From: Streptomyces polyasparticus
GTDB lineage: Bacteria > Actinomycetota > Actinomycetes > Streptomycetales > Streptomycetaceae
Assembly: GCF_014493765.1 (NCBI RefSeq)
Contig: NZ_JACTVJ010000005.1
Span: 62,001 to 126,000 of the forward strand
DNA: 64,000 nt
Direction of reading: 5' to 3'
Part shown: piece after piece, positions 24,625 through 31,979 of the stretch
How positions within the stretch are numbered: position 1 is the first letter of the stretch
Layout of the letters: the number at the start of each line of letters is the position of its first letter
Notes under the pieces: generated by a model
Databases searched by the model: none
Seen by the model: only the letters and a program-made list of their open reading frames with translations
What the model was told of the DNA's origin: nothing
Program-made: the position numbers and the translations under genes

Positions 24625-25859
24625 ATGCCCGACGCACCGTCTCCCGAACCCGCCGCGCGGCGAACGCAGTTGGTCACCCGGCCCCTGCTGGTGCGCTGCG
24701 TATCGATCGTCGGCGCGTCCGCGAGCTACTACCTGCTCCTGTCGGTCGTCCCGCTGTACGCGTTGGAGTCGGGCGGCAGGGGTGACGCCGCCGGACTCAC
24801 CACGGGCGCGCTGATGTTCGCAACGGTGGCCGGCGTTCTGCTCACCCCCCGTCTTGCCGCCCGCTTCGGCAACCGTGTGACGCTCGCGGCGGGCCTGTTC
24901 CTGCTCGGCGCCCCGGCGTTGCTGCTGCCCCTGTCCGGGCACCTCGCCTGGATCGTCGCGCTCTGCCTGGTCCGCGGAATCGGCTTCGCGTTCACCCTGG
25001 TCGCGGGCAGCGCGCTGACGGTGCCGCTGCTTCCGCCGCAGCGCAGAGGCGAAGGGCTCGCGCTGCTCGGTGTGGTGGCCGGGGTGCCCATGCTGGCCGC
25101 CCTGCCGCTGGGCGTCTGGCTGGCGGCCCGGGTGGGGTACGGGCCGGTGGCGGTGGCCGCCGGGGCGCTCGCCCTTGCCGCGATCGCCACGGTGCCCGCG
25201 CTGCCCCATCAGGAGCCTGCCGGTGACAGGCGCGTCGGCCTGGTGACGGGGTTCCGTACGGGGCAACTCGTCCGCCCCACCGCGGTGTTCGGCGCCTGCG
25301 CCCTGGCCACCGGGATCGTCGTGACCTTCCTGCCGCTCGCCGTTCCCGCCGGCGCCACGTCCCTCGTGGCGGTGGCCCTGTTCGTGCAGCCCGCCGCGTC
25401 GACGGCCGCGCGCTGGGCCGCGGGCCGGCACGGCGACCGGAATGGACCCGCGCGCCTGGTCGTCCCCGGGCTCGCTCTGTCGGCCGTCGGCACACTGCTG
25501 CTCGCCCTGACCCACAGCCCGGTCGCCGTCGTGGCCGGCGTGGCGTGTTCGGCATCGGCTTCGGCATCACGCAGAACGCCACGATGACGCTGATGTACGC
25601 ACGGGTGGCGCCCGAGGGCTACGGCACCGTCGTGGCCATGTGGAACTTCGCGTACGACGCGGGCATGGGCGTCGGCGCCGTGGGTTTCGGTCTGCTCGCG
25701 GCCGGCCTCGGCTATCCGCTCTCCTTCGCGTGCACGGCCGCGCTGATGCTGACCGCGCTGGTCCCCGCGCTGCGCGACCGGACACCGGCGACGACGAGTC
25801 CTGGATCGGCACCCGTACCGAAGGCGGCCCGGGAGCCCGATCACCTGGACAAGCCCTAG
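24625..25859 (+). pseudogene. MFS transporter interrupted by a -1 frameshift
   Basis: The first frame gives about 306 residues of a typical major-facilitator protein: VGASASYYLLLSVVPLYALE, LTTGALMFATVAGVLLTPRLAARFG (motif-A-like loop) and many hydrophobic helices. It then runs into unrelated sequence near 25540 and stops at 25587. The missing C-terminal helices (FGIGFGITQNATMTLMYARV, MWNFAYDAGMGVGAVGFGLLAAG) continue in the next frame to TAG 25859. Restoring one base near 25540-25550 would give a 411-residue, 12-helix transporter, the normal size. So one base is missing, either as a real recent mutation or as a sequencing error in a G/C-rich stretch. The gene is divergent from the LacI gene and its stop overlaps that of the convergent regulator gene. 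Confidence 0.85.
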
Positions 25860-26698
25860 CGCAGCGTCTGCGTCCCGATGACCGAGAGCAGCTCCAGCTT
25901 CGCGGAACTCTCGCTGCCCGGAAGGGCGGTGTAGACGAGCAGGTGGTGGGACTGGCCGGGTTCGATCAGGGTCTGGCAGGCCAGTTCGAGGTCTCCGACC
26001 TCCGGGTGGACGAAGCGCTTCACCTCGCGGGGGCGGATGCCGACCTCGTGCGCGTCCCACACCGCACGGAACTCCTCGCTCCGCGCGAGCAGCAGGTCGG
26101 CGAGGTGGGCCGCGCGGGACTGCGGCCCCCGCAGCGTGAGCACCCCGCGCAGCCCGGAGGCGAACATGCGGCTGAGGAAGGCGTGATCCTCGGGCGGGTA
26201 CAGCGCACGGGCGGCGGGGTCGGTGAACCAGCGGTAGCCGATGCTGCGGGCCGGGCCCGTGTACGCGGTCAGATCGCCGGTGAGCGCGGCACCGGGCAGG
26301 GTCTGGCGCAGGGTCTCGCCGAGCTCGGTGACGATCTCGGCGGGGGTGTCCTGCAGCCGGTCGAAGATGCGCAGCATGCCCGGGCCGATGTGGTCGCTCG
26401 CCGTGCCGCGCGGCGGCGGCTGGTGGCCGGCGAGCCGGAACAGGTGGTCGCGTTCGTCGAGCGAGAGCCGCAGCCCCTGGGCGAGGGAGGCGGCCATCTG
26501 CTCGGAGGGGTGCGGGCCGCGCTCGCGCTCCAGTCGCGCGTAGTAGTCGGCGGACATGTGGCACAGCGCGGCCACCTCCTCGCGCCGCAGCCCGCTGGTC
26601 CTGCGCCGGCGTCCGCGCGGGAGGCCCACGTCCTCGGGCTGCAGCGCCTCGCGGCGGCGCCTGAGGAACTCGGCGAGCGCGGCCCGGTCGATCGCCAC
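25856..26698 (-). CDS. MmyB-like helix-turn-helix regulator (XRE HTH plus PAS-like ligand domain)
   Basis: A 280-residue regulator. The N-terminal XRE HTH reads 'LRREEVAALCHMSADYYARL', preceded by the family's RRRRTSG lead-in. The C-terminal MmyB-type ligand-binding domain has PPRGTASDHIGPGMLRIFDRLQD and IGYRWFTDPAARALYPPEDHAFLSR, a fold linked to fatty-acid or small-ligand sensing. GTG 26698 follows an AAAGGAGG box. It is divergent from the SDR gene, the normal setting for this family, which usually regulates an adjacent short-chain dehydrogenase. The gap holds 32-bp tandem repeats. Its stop overlaps that of the convergent MFS gene. Confidence 0.88.
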   Translation of the reverse strand: MAIDRAALAEFLRRRREALQPEDVGLPRGRRRRTSGLRREEVAALCHMSADYYARLERERGPHPSEQMAASLAQGLRLSLDERDHLFRLAGHQPPPRGTASDHIGPGMLRIFDRLQDTPAEIVTELGETLRQTLPGAALTGDLTAYTGPARSIGYRWFTDPAARALYPPEDHAFLSRMFASGLRGVLTLRGPQSRAAHLADLLLARSEEFRAVWDAHEVGIRPREVKRFVHPEVGDLELACQTLIEPGQSHHLLVYTALPGSESSAKLELLSVIGTQTLR

Positions 26699-26748
26699 TG
26701 CGGCCTCCTTTGCTTGTGCGTCTGCTTGCGGTGCGCCTGCCTGCGCGG

Positions 26749-26830
26749 ACACCCTCTCGCCGGTGCGCCCGCCGGCACGCACACCCTCTCGCCAGTGCAC
26801 CTGCCACCGCATACAACCTCTCACCTGTGC
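26749..26830. repeat. 32-bp imperfect tandem repeats in the regulator-SDR gap
   Basis: Two full copies (26749-26780, 26781-26812) and a partial third (from 26813) share the core ACACCCTCTCGCC followed by GTGC. They lie between the divergent MmyB-like regulator and SDR genes, where binding sites for the regulator would be expected. The copies differ at several bases outside the core, which fits selection on the core rather than fresh slippage. Confidence 0.7.
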
Positions 26831-26978
26831 CCCCTTTCTACCGGCCCCGCATCCCCATATCCACGCCCTCTCGATCCCCCTCTCGCAGGCGGCGGCGCGC
26901 CCGGCCCGCGGGCAGGATGTGCGGTGAGCGCAGCAGCCGACGGTGGCAGCAGCCGCCCCCGTTCCCAGGAGTGAAGCC

Positions 26979-27920
26979 ATGGCCCGCAAGACCGTCGACA
27001 TCACCGTCCCCGACCTGACGGGCCGGCGCGCCGTCGTCACGGGGGCCAGCGACGGGATCGGGCTCGGGATCGCCACGCGGCTCGCCGCGGCGGGGGCCGA
27101 GGTGGTGCTGCCCGTGCGCAATCCCCGTAAGGGCGAGGCCGCGCTTGCCACGATCCGCCGCGCCGCTCCCGCCGCGAACGTGTCACTGCGTGCCCTGGAC
27201 CTCTCGTCCCTGGACTCGGTGGCGGCCCTCGGCGAGGCCCTCCGTACGGAGGGCCTGCCGGTCCATCTACTCATCAACAACGCCGGCGTCATGACCCCGC
27301 CCGACCGGCAGACCACCGCCGACGGGTTCGAGCTGCAGTTCGGCACCAATCACCTGGGCCACTTCACCCTGGTGGCCCAGCTGCTTCCGCTCCTGAAGGC
27401 CGGCCGGGCCCGTGTCACCTCGCAGGTCAGCGTCGCGGCCAACCGCGGTGCCATCAACTGGGACGACCTGAACTGGGAGCGTTCGTACGACGGCATGAAG
27501 GCCTACAGCCAGTCGAAGATCGCGTTCGGGCTCTTCGGCCTGGAGCTCGACCGGCGCAGCCGGGCCGGCGGCTGGGGCATCACGTCCAATCTGTCGCACC
27601 CCGGAGTGGCCCCGACGAGCCTGCTCTCGGCGCGGCCCGAGGTCGGCCGCGACCGGGACACCCTTCAGGTCCGCCTCATCCGGGCCCTGTCGGCCCGCGG
27701 CATCCTCGTCGGCACGGTGCGCACCGCGCAGCTGCCCGCCTTGTACGCCGCCACCTCCCCCGACGCCGAGGGCGGCAGGCTGTACGGTCCGCGCGGCCCC
27801 GGTCACCTGGGCGGTGCGCCCGCGGAGCAGAAGCTGTACTCCCGCCTGGACAGCCCGGAGCACGCGCGCCGTGTCTGGCAGCTCTCGGAGGAGCTCACGA
27901 AGACGGCCTTCGCCGGCTGA
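26979..27920 (+). CDS. Short-chain dehydrogenase/reductase (SDR)
   Basis: A 313-residue NAD(P)-dependent oxidoreductase of the long SDR/retinol-dehydrogenase-like type. It has the cofactor motif [10 protein letters not shown] (21-30), NNAGVMTPP (100-108), and the catalytic Tyr176 and Lys180 in YSQSK, with a serine strand at [10 protein letters not shown]. The substrate is unknown. ATG 26979 has an AGGAG box at 26967-26971. It is divergent from the MmyB-like regulator, a recurrent actinobacterial pairing in which the regulator controls the dehydrogenase. Confidence 0.9.
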   Translation: MARKTVDITVPDLTGRRAVVTGASDGIGLGIATRLAAAGAEVVLPVRNPRKGEAALATIRRAAPAANVSLRALDLSSLDSVAALGEALRTEGLPVHLLINNAGVMTPPDRQTTADGFELQFGTNHLGHFTLVAQLLPLLKAGRARVTSQVSVAANRGAINWDDLNWERSYDGMKAYSQSKIAFGLFGLELDRRSRAGGWGITSNLSHPGVAPTSLLSARPEVGRDRDTLQVRLIRALSARGILVGTVRTAQLPALYAATSPDAEGGRLYGPRGPGHLGGAPAEQKLYSRLDSPEHARRVWQLSEELTKTAFAG

Positions 27921-28020
27921 CCCGGCCGTACGGGAGTCCCGACCTGGTGCGACAGGCCTGTTCTGTCCGGGTTCGGGAGCGTAGCGTGGTGGATGAGTCC
28001 CCCAGAGGGAGGCTGATTCC

Positions 28021-28458
28021 ATGCCGTGGTTGGTCTGGTTGCTTGCCGCCGGGGTGCTCGGTGTCGCGGAGTTCTTCACCCTGACGCTGGTCTTCGGGCT
28101 GCTCGCCGGGGCCGCGCTCGTGGCCGCCGTGGTGTCCGGGGTCGGCGTCGGGCTGCTCGGCCAGCTGGTGGCGCTCGCCGCGGCCTCCGCGGCCGGACTG
28201 CTCGTCGTACGGCCCATCGCGCTGCGGCAGCTCGACCAGCAGCCCCTGACGTACGAGGGCAGTGACGCGCTGATCGGCAAGCGCGCCGAGGTGCTCAAGG
28301 AAGTCACCGGCTCCCGCGGCCTGATCAAGATCGCGGGCGAGGAGTGGTCCGCACGCGCCCTGGACGAGAGCCATGTGATCCCGGTGGGCGCCCTGGTGGA
28401 CGTCATGGAGATCGACGGAGCGACCGCGGTGGTCTATCCGCGCGAACTGCTCCCTTGA
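28021..28458 (+). CDS. NfeD-family membrane protein
   Basis: A 145-residue protein. Two to three tightly packed membrane helices (WLVWLLAAGVLGVAEFFTLTL, GAALVAAVVSGVGVGLLGQLVALAAASAAGLLVV, given here as hydrophobic regions 3-23 and 33-66) are followed by a soluble OB-fold C-domain (GSDALIGKRAEVLKEV ... VGALVDVMEIDGATAVVYP). NfeD proteins partner SPFH/stomatin proteins in membrane microdomains. The SPFH gene follows by 27 bp. A GGGAGG box precedes ATG 28021. Confidence 0.9.
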   Translation: MPWLVWLLAAGVLGVAEFFTLTLVFGLLAGAALVAAVVSGVGVGLLGQLVALAAASAAGLLVVRPIALRQLDQQPLTYEGSDALIGKRAEVLKEVTGSRGLIKIAGEEWSARALDESHVIPVGALVDVMEIDGATAVVYPRELLP

Positions 28459-28485
28459 ACAACACCCCATCACGAGGAGGACGTT

Positions 28486-29568
28486 GTGGATCCGGTGGTC
28501 ATCCCCATACTCGTGGCGGCGATCGTCGTCGTCTTCCTCGTGGCCGCCACGGTGCGCATCGTCCCGCAGGCACGGCGGTACAACATCGAACGCTTCGGAC
28601 GCTACCGCCGTACGCTGCAGCCCGGCCTGAACTTCGTGCTGCCGGTGGCGGACCGCATCAACACCAAACTGGATGTGCGCGAGCAGGTCTACTCCTCCGA
28701 CCCCAAGCCGGTGATCACCGAGGACAACCTCGTGGTGAACATCGACACGGTGCTCTACTACCAGATCACCGACCCGCGCGCGGCGGCCTACGAGGTGGCC
28801 GACTATCTGCAGGCCATCGACCAGTTGACCGTCACCACGCTGCGCAACGTCATCGGGTCCATGGACCTGGAGGAGACCCTCACCTCCCGCGAGGAGATCA
28901 ACACCCGTCTTCGCACGGTCCTCGACGAAGCCACCGGCAAGTGGGGTATCCGCGTCAACCGGGTCGAGATCAAGGCCATCGACCCGCCGCACACCATCAA
29001 GGAGGCGATGGAGAAGCAGATGCGGGCCGAGCGGGACAAGCGCGCGGCGATCCTGCACGCCGAGGGCGAGCGGCAGGCCACGATCCTGACGGCGGAGGGC
29101 AGGAAGCAGAAGGACATCCTGGAGGCGCAGGGCACCCAGCAGGCCATGATCCTGCGCGCGGACGGCGAGGCGAAGGCGGTGGAGCGCGTCTTCCAGGCGG
29201 TGCACCGCAACAACGCCGACGCGAAGGTCCTCGCGTACAAGTACCTCGAAACACTCCCCCACTTGGCGAACAGCGACAACAACACGTTCTGGGTGATCCC
29301 GGGTGAGCTGACGGAGGCGATCCGCACCGTCACCACCGCGTTCGGCGACCAGTCGAAGACGGGACTGCCGGACCCCGGCAAGGGGGACGCACCGGAACCC
29401 GACGGCGATCCCCAGCTCGAAGCAGGCTCCCAGCTGTCCCTTGACGCGGCGGCGGCCGCGGACGAGGCGGCCCGGCAGGCGGACGCCGCGGTCAGCGACG
29501 CGAAGGCGGAGGCGGAAGCGGCGCGGGTGCCCCAACTGCCGGGCCGGACGCAGCAGTCGGGGACGTGA
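28486..29568 (+). CDS. SPFH/band-7 (stomatin/paraslipin-like) protein
   Basis: A 360-residue membrane-anchored protein with one N-terminal helix (VIPILVAAIVVVFLVAATVRIV). The SPFH domain follows: IERFGRYRRTLQPGLNFVLP, VREQVYSSDPKPVITEDNLVV and DYLQAIDQLTVTTLRNVIGSMDLEE. A long charged coiled-coil (KQMRAERDKRAAILHAEGER and onwards) and a disordered Ala/Asp-rich tail complete it. It oligomerises at the membrane and, with the NfeD protein upstream, is thought to organise microdomains and quality control. The GTG start has a GAGGAGG box 5-8 nt upstream. Confidence 0.92.
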   Translation: MDPVVIPILVAAIVVVFLVAATVRIVPQARRYNIERFGRYRRTLQPGLNFVLPVADRINTKLDVREQVYSSDPKPVITEDNLVVNIDTVLYYQITDPRAAAYEVADYLQAIDQLTVTTLRNVIGSMDLEETLTSREEINTRLRTVLDEATGKWGIRVNRVEIKAIDPPHTIKEAMEKQMRAERDKRAAILHAEGERQATILTAEGRKQKDILEAQGTQQAMILRADGEAKAVERVFQAVHRNNADAKVLAYKYLETLPHLANSDNNTFWVIPGELTEAIRTVTTAFGDQSKTGLPDPGKGDAPEPDGDPQLEAGSQLSLDAAAAADEAARQADAAVSDAKAEAEAARVPQLPGRTQQSGT

Positions 29569-29995
29569 ACTGCGGCGCCCGCAGGGCGCGAAGCAGGTCC
29601 CGGGCCACGGCGTCGTTCTGACGGAAGGCCGGTGCGTCGCTGCGCGGCCGGGCGAAAGCCGCGACGGAACGGCTGTTGGTGGGGGCACCGAGCGCGATCC
29701 GGCGCGGGTGCGGGCCGCCGAGCGACGGGTCGAGGATCCGGCCGTCGGCGGGAGTGACGGTCAGCAGCCCGGAGCGATGCGTATACGCGGGATCGCCGAG
29801 CACCTCCTCGGCCACCGCACCGTCCCTGAGCAGCCCGCCGAGCAGCGGGTCCTCTGTGCGTGCAAGGGAGGCTCCCGGCAGATAGGCCTCGATCAGGACG
29901 GTGGCGTGCGCGGTGTGTCCGGGGAGGTCGCGGTGAAGGTGCCGGTGGTGTCGTCGGTGCCGATGCGGACGTCCGCGGAATTCGCGGCCGTCGGA
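29492..29995 (-). pseudogene. C-terminal remnant of an FAD/NAD(P)-binding protein, frameshifted
   Basis: Two minus-strand frames together resemble the last third of an actinobacterial FAD/NAD(P)-binding oxidoreductase (NAD_binding_9 type). The first piece is VRIGTDDTTGTFTATSPDT (about 29920-29980). After a shift near 29903-29915 the second continues VLIEAYLPGASLARTEDPLLGGLL, then GLLTVTPADGRILD, GGPHPRRIALGAPTNSRSVAA and APAFRQNDAVARDLLRALR. The N-terminal nucleotide-binding part is missing; in its place are 27-bp tandem repeats. The frame runs on into the end of the SPFH gene, so the natural stop also seems lost. The family match is from memory of conserved phrases and was not checked by search. 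Confidence 0.6.
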
Positions 29996-30000
29996 CCGAT

Positions 30001-30091
30001 ACACGGCTGCCAGACCCCCGGCCCGGTACACGGCTGACAGACCCCCGGCTCGGTACACGGCTGACAGACCCCCGGCTCGGTACACGGCTGA
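30001..30091. repeat. 27-bp tandem repeat, three copies plus a partial
   Basis: Copies at 30001-30027, 30028-30054 and 30055-30081 differ at only two positions, and a 10-bp partial follows. Each contains GGCTGACAGACCCCCGG. On the minus strand they read as a Cys/Pro/Gly nonapeptide repeat, but no plausible gene uses it. There are no spacers, so this is not a CRISPR. The repeat abuts the remnant of a broken gene. Confidence 0.9.
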
Positions 30092-30095
30092 TGGG

Positions 30096-30141
30096 CCTGG
30101 CGCGCGCACGCCGTACCGCCGTAGGGCATGCGCGCGCCAGG
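30096..30141 (-). terminator. Hairpin downstream of the RICIN-protein gene
   Basis: 17-bp arms with one mismatch (30096-30112 and 30125-30141, 12-nt loop) end 7 bp before the stop of the minus-strand RICIN gene. The stem extends imperfectly outward because GGGTCTGTCAGCC (30141-30153) is the complement of the adjacent tandem repeat core. Confidence 0.65.
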
Positions 30142-30147
30142 GGTCTG

Positions 30148-31965
30148 TCAGCCGACCCGCGTGAGCGTCAGCGTCTGCTCGCCGGCCGTCCGTCCGCCGC
30201 CGACCGCCGAACCGCTGCTGTCGGTCCAGGCGCGGACCGGAGTGGTCTCGGCGGCGCGGCCTTCGGCGCCCGAGAGCCCGATGACCAGGCCGCTGTAGCG
30301 GTTGACCAGCTTGAACGTGCCAGTTGGCGCCCCGGAGACATCCTTGCCGGGGATCACGAACCACTGCTGGCCGACGGTCGGGCCGCCCTTGGGCGCCGCC
30401 GACACGGTCGGCTTCGCGGCCCAGGCGCGGCCCGCGTTCCTGGCCGAGTCCACGCCGAGCAGCCGTCCGCTCGCGGCGTTGGCGATGCGGTACGAGCCGT
30501 CGCCGTTGGACGTGAAGGTCCACTTGCTGCGGGCCGAGCCGTCGGCGGCCGGCAGCGAGGTGGTGGCGCTCGCCGAGGACTGGGCGAGCACCCGGCCCGC
30601 GGCGTTCGCGAGGGTGTACTGCGCGCCCGACGCGACGGGTGCGGCGGGCGAGTCGGTCTCGATCGCGGTGTTGTAGTACTCACCGCTGCCGCCGCCCGAG
30701 CACTGCCAGGAGCAGTAGTTGCGGAAGTTCTTGCCGACGATGGTGGAGCCCGTCTTGTTCACCGAGTCCAGCATCCACCGGTACCAGGAGCCGGACTTGT
30801 AGGCGCCGGTGTCCCCGATCAGCTTCCACTTCTGCGTGGCCAGGTCGTCGGTGACGTAGAAGCGCTGCGGCTCGCTGCTGTCCTGGACGACCGCCTCGGG
30901 CGTGCCGATGTACAGGCCGAGATACGCGTTGTAGGCGATGTTCATCGTCAACAGGTCGGACTTGGCGGGCAGTTCACCTGCCGCCACCTGCTCGGCGACA
31001 TTGCCGTCGTTCGCCGGGTCGTAGTCGTTCGCGACCGGCGTGTACCCCTTCGGGTTCTCGGCGGTCACCGGCTCCATGTTGCTTTCCTTGCCGCCGACCC
31101 CGGGCTGCGACCAGGCGCCGTCGTACCACTTCTGCCAGGAACCGGGCGCCATCTTCGCGGACATCGGGGCGCGCGCCACATGGCCGCGGCTGCCGTCGGT
31201 CCAGCCGCCGGAGACCCCGCCCTTCGGGATGGCGCGGGAGTTGTAGTAGACGTAGAAGTAGCCGGAGGCGGTGTCCACGAACAGGCGCGCGTCGCCGTTG
31301 CCGTAGTGGTAGAGGTCGTGCGGGAAGGCCTCGGTGTCACCGCGCTTCGTGCTGTACGGCGAGGTCAGGACGTGGTCCTTGATGTCCCAGGTCTTTCCCT
31401 GGTCCTTGGAGACCGCGTAGTCGATGGCGTCGTAGTGGAGCCCGTCGTCGAAGGGGCTCGGCGTGAACTCGTTGTGCACCAGGCCGTAGTAGTCGCCGGT
31501 GTCCGGGTCGATCCACACGCCCATCAGGTCGCAGTAGTTGCGCTGCGAGTAGTGCGAGGTGTCGGGCGCGTAGGTGGACTCACGGCCGGTGGGGCTGTTG
31601 TTGCAGCGCCAGGTCGTGTCGTCGTTGCGGTCGAGCGCGTTGGCCGGGTTCACCGCGCTGCTGACCTTGGTGTCCAGCTTCGCCGTGTCGAAGTCGCTGC
31701 CCGTGTAGAACGACCACTTGCGAGGGTCGTTCGCGGCGTACAGGGCGTGCGCCGACTGGTAGTGGAACGTGCCGTCCTTGTCTATGTACGTGGCGGCGGG
31801 GGTGTCGTCGGGGTTGGTCCACTTGCCCAACTGCCCCACGTTCACGGTATAGGCGGGCTCCGCGCTGTCGTCGGCCGCGGCGGGCGACGACAGGGCCGCG
31901 CCCGCCATCAGGGCGGCCACCGCGGCGAAGGCGCTCGCGGCTCGTGCTCTGGAACGGGATGGCAC
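30148..31965 (-). CDS. Secreted RICIN (CBM13) domain protein with propeller-like N-domain
   Basis: A 605-residue exported protein. The signal peptide (basic SRSRARA, Ala-rich core, cut near AAA-DDS) is followed by a 400-residue domain with propeller- or lectin-like strands. These include TYIDKDGTFHYQSAHALYAAND, YCDLMGVWIDPDTGDYYGLVHNEFTP, DYAVSKDQGKTWDIKDHVLTSP and ARLFVDTASGYFYVYYNSR. The last 150 residues are a ricin-type trefoil (YTLANAAGRVLAQSS, GSYRIANAASGRLLGVDSA, GTFKLVNRYSGLVIGLSGA) that binds sugars. It is probably a glycan-binding or glycan-degrading enzyme; catalytic residues are not recognised. GTG 31965 follows a GAGGAG box and lies 14 bp behind the gene for the 714-residue protein, so both form one operon. 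Confidence 0.75.
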   Translation of the reverse strand: MPSRSRARAASAFAAVAALMAGAALSSPAAADDSAEPAYTVNVGQLGKWTNPDDTPAATYIDKDGTFHYQSAHALYAANDPRKWSFYTGSDFDTAKLDTKVSSAVNPANALDRNDDTTWRCNNSPTGRESTYAPDTSHYSQRNYCDLMGVWIDPDTGDYYGLVHNEFTPSPFDDGLHYDAIDYAVSKDQGKTWDIKDHVLTSPYSTKRGDTEAFPHDLYHYGNGDARLFVDTASGYFYVYYNSRAIPKGGVSGGWTDGSRGHVARAPMSAKMAPGSWQKWYDGAWSQPGVGGKESNMEPVTAENPKGYTPVANDYDPANDGNVAEQVAAGELPAKSDLLTMNIAYNAYLGLYIGTPEAVVQDSSEPQRFYVTDDLATQKWKLIGDTGAYKSGSWYRWMLDSVNKTGSTIVGKNFRNYCSWQCSGGGSGEYYNTAIETDSPAAPVASGAQYTLANAAGRVLAQSSASATTSLPAADGSARSKWTFTSNGDGSYRIANAASGRLLGVDSARNAGRAWAAKPTVSAAPKGGPTVGQQWFVIPGKDVSGAPTGTFKLVNRYSGLVIGLSGAEGRAAETTPVRAWTDSSGSAVGGGRTAGEQTLTLTRVG

Positions 31966-31979
31966 AGGTACTCCTCGCT

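Noticed and set aside
24625-25859. Programmed ribosomal frameshifting to join the two MFS frames
   Set aside because: No slippery heptamer or downstream structure is seen at the junction, and MFS genes are not known to use recoding. Simple base loss explains it.
29569-30147. Nonapeptide-repeat protein encoded by the 27-bp array
   Set aside because: Frames through the array have no start with a ribosome-binding site and no flanking domain. It looks like expansion in a dead gene.
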